64,000 nt of DNA from Przewalskia tangutica (lineage: Eukaryota; Streptophyta; Magnoliopsida; Solanales; Solanaceae): positions 60,727,593 to 60,791,592 of the forward strand of contig CM056738.1 in NCBI GenBank assembly GCA_029844215.1, given 5' to 3'. The position numbers were made by a program, and so were the translations under genes. This document shows, piece after piece, positions 58,201-64,000 of this stretch. Below the pieces are notes generated by a model. It was not told the origin of the DNA and did no database searches. It saw only the letters and a list, made by a program, of their open reading frames with translations. Positions within the stretch are counted from its first letter, which is position 1, and each line of letters opens with the position of its first letter.

Positions 58201-61030
58201 CACTATGGAGGCATATGGACATGGAAAACATTCATCACCGTGCCACAACAACCTAAATCTTGTTATAATCAGTCACGAATTTGCTATTTGAATTTTGCTC
58301 ATGAGATTGTTCACATGAGCAGGGGAAATTCGTGTAGTGCTCAAAGTTCAGAGGGTAGTTTTATTTTAAAAGCAAACTTGGGGGTGTAAATTATTTTAAC
58401 CCAAGTAAATCAAAATCTTCTAAAAAAGTTAATTAGAAATCATTTACTATTGAAGTGCTATATTCATCTCATAGATTAATGTGATCTAATTTAAGTGATG
58501 ATGTACATGTTTTATCGAATCACTATGGAGGGATATGAACATGGAAAAAATGCATCACAGTGTCAACAACAACCTAAATCTTGTTATATCAGTCACAAAT
58601 TAGCTATTTGAATTTTGCTCATGAGATTGATCAGATGGGCAGGAGCAGTTCGTCTAGTGTTCAAGGTTCAGAGGGTAGTTTGATTTTAAAAGCAAACTTG
58701 GGGGTGTAAATTATTTTAACCCAAATAAATCAAAATCTTCTAAAAAAGTTGATTAGAAATCATTTACTATTGAAGTGTTATATTCATCTCATACATTAAT
58801 GTGATCTAATTTAAGTGATGATGTACATGTTTTATCGAATCACTATGGAGGGATATGAACATGGAAAAAATGCATCACAGTGCCAACAACAACCTAAATC
58901 TTGTTATATCAGTTACAAATTTGCTATTTGAATTTTGTTCATGAGATTGTTCAGATGGGCAGGGGCAATTAGTCTAGTGCTCAAAGTTCAGAGGGTAGTT
59001 TGATTTTAAAAGCAAACTTGGGGGTGTAAATTATTTTAACCCAAATAAATCAAAATCTTCTAAAAAAGTTGATTAGAAATCATATTGAAGTGCTATATTC
59101 ATCTCATAGATTAATATGATCTAATTTAAGTGATGATGTACATGTTTTATCGAATCACTATGGAGGATATGAACATGGAAAAATGCATCAGTGCCAACAA
59201 CAACCTAAATCTTGTTATATCACCACGAATTTGCTATTGAATATTGCTTATGAGATTGTTCGGATGGGCAGGCAATTGCCTAGTGCTCAAAGTTCAGAGG
59301 GTATTTTGATTTTAAAAGCAAACTTGGGGGTGTAAATTATTTTAACCCAAATAAATCAAAATCTTCAAAAAACGTTGATTAGAAATCATTTACTGTTGAA
59401 GTGCTATATTCATCTCATAGATTAATGTGATCTAATTTAGGTGCTGATGTACATGTTTTATCGAATCATTGTAGAAGCATATCGACATGGAAAAAATTCA
59501 TCACCGAGCCAACAACAACCTAAATCTTATTATAATCAGTCACGAATTTGCTATTTTAATTTTGCTCATGAGATTGTTCAGATGAGCAGGGGCAATTCGT
59601 CTAGTGCTCAAAGTTCAGAGGGTAGTTTTATTTTAAAAGCAAACTTGGGGGTGTAAATTATTTTAACCCAAATAAATCAAAATCTTCTAAAAAAGTTGAT
59701 TAGAAATCATTTACTATTGAAGTGCTATATTCATCCCATAGATTAATGTGATCTAATTTAAGTGATGATGTACATGTTTTATCGAATCACTATGGAGGGA
59801 TATGAACATGGAAAAAATGCATCACAGTGCCAACAACAAACTAAATCTTGTTATATCAGTCACAAATTTACTATTTGAATTTTGCTCTTGAAATTGATCA
59901 GATGGGCAGGAGTAGTTCGTCTAGTGTTCAAAGTTCAGAGGGTAGTTTGATTTTAAAAGCAAACTTGGGGTGTGTATTATTTTAACCCAAAAATCAAAAT
60001 CTTCTAAAAAGTTGATTAGAAATCATTTACTATCAAGCGCTATATTCATCTCATAGATTAATGTGATCTAATTTAGCCGATGTACATGTTTTATCGAATC
60101 ACTATGAGACATATGGACATGGAAAAAATTCATCACCGTGCCACAACAACCTAAATCTTGTTATAATCTGTCACGAATTTGCTATTTGAATTTGCTCATG
60201 AGAATGTTCAGATGGGCAGGGCAATTGCGTCTAGTGCTCAATGTTCAGAGGATAGTTTGATTTTAAAAACAAACTTGGGTCAGAAATTATTTTAACCCAA
60301 ATAAATCAAAATCTTCTAAAAAGTTGATTAGAAATCATATACTATTTAAGTGCTATATTCATCTCGTAGATTAATGTGATCTAATTTAAGTGATGATGTA
60401 CATGTTTTATCGAATCACTATGGAGGTATATGATCATGGAAAAATGCATCACAATGCAACAACAACCTAAATCTAGTTATATCATACAAATTTGTTATTT
60501 GAATTTTGCTCATGAGATTGTTCGGATGGGCAAGGGCAATTGCCTAGTGCTCAAAGTTCGAGGGTAGTTTGATTTTAAAAGCAAACTTGGGGTGTAAATT
60601 ATTTTAACCCAAATTAATCAAAATCTTCTAAAAGTTGATTAGAACTCATTAACTATTGAAGTGTTATATTCATCTCATAGATTAATGTGATCTAATTAGT
60701 GTCGATGCGCATGTTTTATCGAATCACTATGGAGGCATATGGACATGGAAAAATTCATCACCGTACACAACAACCTAAATCTTGTTATAATCATCACGAA
60801 TTTGCTATTTGAATTTTGCTCATGAGATTGTTCACACGAGCGAGGGCAATTCGTGTAGTGCTCAAAGTTCAGAGGGTAGTTTTATTTTAAAAGCAAACTT
60901 GGGGTGTAAATTATTTTAACCCAAGTAAATCAAAATCTTCTAAAAAGTTGATTAGAAATCATTTACTATTGAAGTGCTATATTCATCTCATACATTAATG
61001 TGATCTAATTTAAGTGATGATGTACATGTT
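49300..61030. repeat. Higher-order repeat of about 6.34 kb (20 monomers)
   Basis: Private variants recur at an offset of 6.33-6.35 kb: the class with CATTGTAGAAGCATATCG at 53125 and 59469, GAAAACATTCATCACC at 51884 and 58225, TAAGTCACAAATTTGTTG at about 51607 and 57950, and CAGAATGTAG at about 51690 and 58030. Aligned parts are about 49300-54700 and 55650-61030. A 6-monomer (1.9 kb) step is nested within it. Confidence 0.8.
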
Positions 61031-64000
61031 TTATCGAATCACTATGGAGGATATGAACATGGAAAAAATGCATCACGTTGTCAACAACAACCTAAATCTT
61101 GTTATATCACCACAAATTAGCTATTTGAATTTTGCTCATGAGATTGATCGGATGGTGAGCAGCTTCGTCTAGTGTTCAAGGTTCGAGGTAGTTTGATTTT
61201 AAAAGCAAACTTGGGGTGTAAATTATTTTAACCCAAATAAATCAAAATCTTCTAAAAAAGTTGATTAGAAATCATTTACTATTGAAGTGTTATATTCATC
61301 TCATACATTAATGTGATCTAATTTAAGTGATGATGTACATGTTTTATCGAATCACTATGGAGGATATGAACATGGAAAAATGCATCACAGTGCCAACAAC
61401 AACCTAAATCTTGTTATATCACCACAAATTTGCTATTTGAATTTTGCTCATGAGATTGTTCGATGGGGGGCAATTAGTCTAGTGCTCAAAGTTCGAGGTA
61501 GTTTGATTTAAAAAGCAAACTTGGGGGTGTAAATTATTTTAACCCAAATAAATCAAAATCTTCTAAAAAAGTTGATTAGAAATCATATTGAAGTGCTATA
61601 TTCATCTCATAGATTAATATGATCTAATTTAAGTGATGATGTACATGTTTTATCGAATCACTATGGAGGGCTATGAACATGGAAAAAATGCATCACAGTG
61701 CCAACAACAACCTAAATCTTGTTATATCAGTCACGAATTTGCTATTGAATATTTCTCATGAGATTGTTCAGATGGGCAGGGCAATTGCCTAGTGCTCAAA
61801 GTTCAGAGGGTATTTTGATTTTAAAAGCAAACTTGGGGGTGTAAATTATTTTAACCCAAATAAATCAAAATCTTCTAAAAACGTTGATTAGAAATCATAT
61901 ACTATTTAAGTGCTATATTCATCTCATAGATTAATGTGATCTAATTTAAGTGATGATGTACATGTTTTATCGAATCACTAAGGAGGGATATGATCATTTA
62001 AAAAATGCATCACAGTGCCAACAACAACCTAAATCTAGTTATATCAGTCACAAATTTTTTTATTTGAATTTTGCTCATGAGATTGTTCAGATGGGCAGGA
62101 GCAATTCGTCTAGTGCTCAAAGTTCAGAGGGTAGTTTAATTTTAAAAGCAAACTTGGGGGTGTAAATTATTTTAACCCAAATTAATCAAAATCTTCTAAA
62201 AAAGTAGATTTGAACTCATTAACTATTGAAGTGTTATATTAATTTCATAGATTAATGTGATCTAATTAGGTGCTGATGTGCATGTTTTATCGAATCACTA
62301 TGGAGGCATATGGACATGGAAAAAATTCTTCACCGTGCCACAACAACCTAAATCTTGTTATAATCAGTCACGAATTTGCTATTTGAATTTTGCTCTTGAG
62401 ATTGTTCAGATGAGCAGGGGCAATACATGTAGTGCTCAAAGTTCAGAGGGTATTTTGATTTTAAAAGCAAACTTGGGGGTGTAAATTATTTTAACCCAAA
62501 TAAATCAAAATCTTCTAAAAAAGTTGATTAGAAATCATTTACTATTGAAGTGTTATATTTATCTCATAGATTAATGTGATCTAATTTAAGTGAAGATGTA
62601 CATGTTTTATCGAATCACTATGGAGGGATATGAACATGGAAAAAATGCATCACAGTGCCAACAACAACCAATATCTTGTTATATCAGTCACAAATTTGCT
62701 ATTTGAATTTTGCTCATGAGATTGTTCAGATGGGTAGGGGCAATTAGTCTAGTGCTCAAATTTCAGAGGGTAGTTTGATTTTAAAAGCAAACTTGGGGGT
62801 GCAAATTATTTTAACCCAAATAAATCAAAATCTTCTAAAAAAGTTGATTAGAAATCATTTACTATTGAAGTGCTATATTCATCTCATAGATTAATGTGAT
62901 CTAATTTAAGTGATGATGTACATGTTTTATCGAATCACTATGGAGGGATATGATCATGGAAAAAATGCATCACCGTGCCACAACAACCTAAATCTTGTTA
63001 TAATCAGTCACGAATTTGCTATTTTAATTTTGCTCATGAGATTGTTCAGATGAGCAGGGGCAATTCGTCTAGTGCTCAAAGTTCAGAGGGTAGTTTTATT
63101 TTAAAAGCAAACTTGGGGATGTAAATTATTTTAACCCAAATAAATCAAAATCTTCTAAAAAAGTTGATTAGAAATCATTTACTATTGAAGTGCTATATTC
63201 ATCTCATAGATTAATGTGATCTAATTTAAGTGATGATGTACATGTTTTATCGAATCACTATGGAGGGATATGAACATGGAAAAAATGCATCACAGTGCCA
63301 ACAACAAACTAAATCTTGTTATATCAGTCACAAATTTACTATTTGAATTTTGCTCTTGAAATTGATCAGATGGGCAAGTGAGTATTTCGTCTAGTGTTCA
63401 AAGTTCAGATGGTAGTTTGATTTTAAAAGCAAACTTGGGGGTGTAAATTATTTTAACCCAAAAAAATCAAAATCTTCTAAAAAAGTTGATTATAAATCAT
63501 TTACTATTGAAGCGCTATATTCATCTCATAGATTAATGTGATCTAATTTAGGTGCTGATGTACATGTTTTATCGAATCACTATGAGACATATGGACATGG
63601 AAAAAATTCATCACCGTGCCACAACAACCTAAATCTTGTTATAATCTGTCACGAATTTGCTATTTGAATTTGCTCATGAGAATGTTCAGATGGCGGGCAA
63701 TTCGTCTAGTGCTCAATGTTCAGAGGATAGTTTGATTTTAAAAACAAACTTGGGGGTGTAAATTATTTTAACCCAAAATCTTCTAAAAAAGTTGATTAGA
63801 AATCATATACTATTTAAGTGCTATATTCATCTCATAGATTAATGTGATCTAATTTAAGTGATGATGTACATGTTTTATCGAATCACTATGGAGGTATATG
63901 ATCATGGAAAAAATGCATCACAGTGCCAACAACAACCTAAATCTAGTTATATCAGTCACAAATTTGTTATTTGAATTTTGCTCATGAGATTGTTCAGATG

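Larger units (their letters stand above)
48630..64000. repeat. Satellite array, right block (about 48 monomers)
   Basis: The same 314-320 bp satellite continues to the window end with the same monomer classes. The CTATGAGACATATGG class recurs at about 49320, 51227, 53768, 55670, 57571, 60102 and 63578, i.e. at multiples of the monomer (about 6, 8, 6, 6, 8 and 11 units). Some monomers (about 50600-51170, 52180-52330, 53800-53900, 54420-54840, 59160-59290, 59970-61510) carry many small indels. There are no genes. Confidence 0.97.

Noticed and set aside
22437..64000. Repeated 60-71 codon open frames as a family of small protein genes
   Set aside because: They recur once per satellite monomer, shift frame between classes, and have no promoter or splice context; treated as repeat by-products.
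22437..64000. Possible CRISPR array because of the regular repeats
   Set aside because: The repeats are about 320 bp, contiguous, without unique spacers, in plant retroelement context.

Overview
The window looks like nuclear heterochromatin of a flowering plant, probably a eudicot; the species cannot be told from the sequence. It holds no convincing host gene, tRNA, rRNA or CRISPR array. It is one long tandem satellite array (monomer about 314-320 bp, roughly 28 kb of it visible, close to 90 monomers) broken up by LTR retrotransposons. Three elements (here A, B, C) are Athila-type Ty3/gypsy elements: the protein signatures fit, and the two visible primer binding sites match the 3' end of tRNA-Asp. 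The fourth (D) is a Tat/Ogre-type element with very long LTRs and a primer site matching tRNA-Arg.

Layout. 1-7200: element A, minus strand. It has pol (protease, reverse transcriptase, RNase H, integrase) in broken frames and its 5' LTR at 5788-7200; its 3' LTR lies just left of the window. 7201-13494: element B, plus strand, entered inside gag, because A appears to be inserted in it. B has the gag end, protease, a downstream ORF (ORF2) and the 3' LTR, but no RT, RNase H or integrase. 13495-13683: 189 bp of satellite. 13684-22436: element C, minus strand, both LTRs, perfect 5-bp target duplication TTGAT; it has the same pol-less structure as B. 22437-35148: satellite. 35149-48629: element D, plus strand, 4.09-kb LTRs, perfect target duplication CATCT, gag only, then a 2.6-kb non-coding tract rich in tandem repeats and hairpins. 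48630-64000: satellite to the window end. Removing C and D restores an unbroken satellite register, so all satellite pieces are one array.

How the parts relate. A keeps pol but lacks the gag capsid part and ORF2. B and C share a structure with gag, protease and ORF2 but no pol. D has gag alone. B, C and D therefore look like non-autonomous elements that needed enzymes from elsewhere. B and C lie tail to tail around 189 bp and form a large inverted repeat.

Caution on sequence quality. When near-identical copies are compared (the two LTRs of D, duplicated satellite blocks) the differences concentrate at CAG, CTG and CCG sites and are often small scrambles (CAGT to CGAT, CAG to CGG). The same changes break the reading frames of A. 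This looks like base-calling error at CHG-methylated cytosines, so some of the pseudogene damage may not be real.
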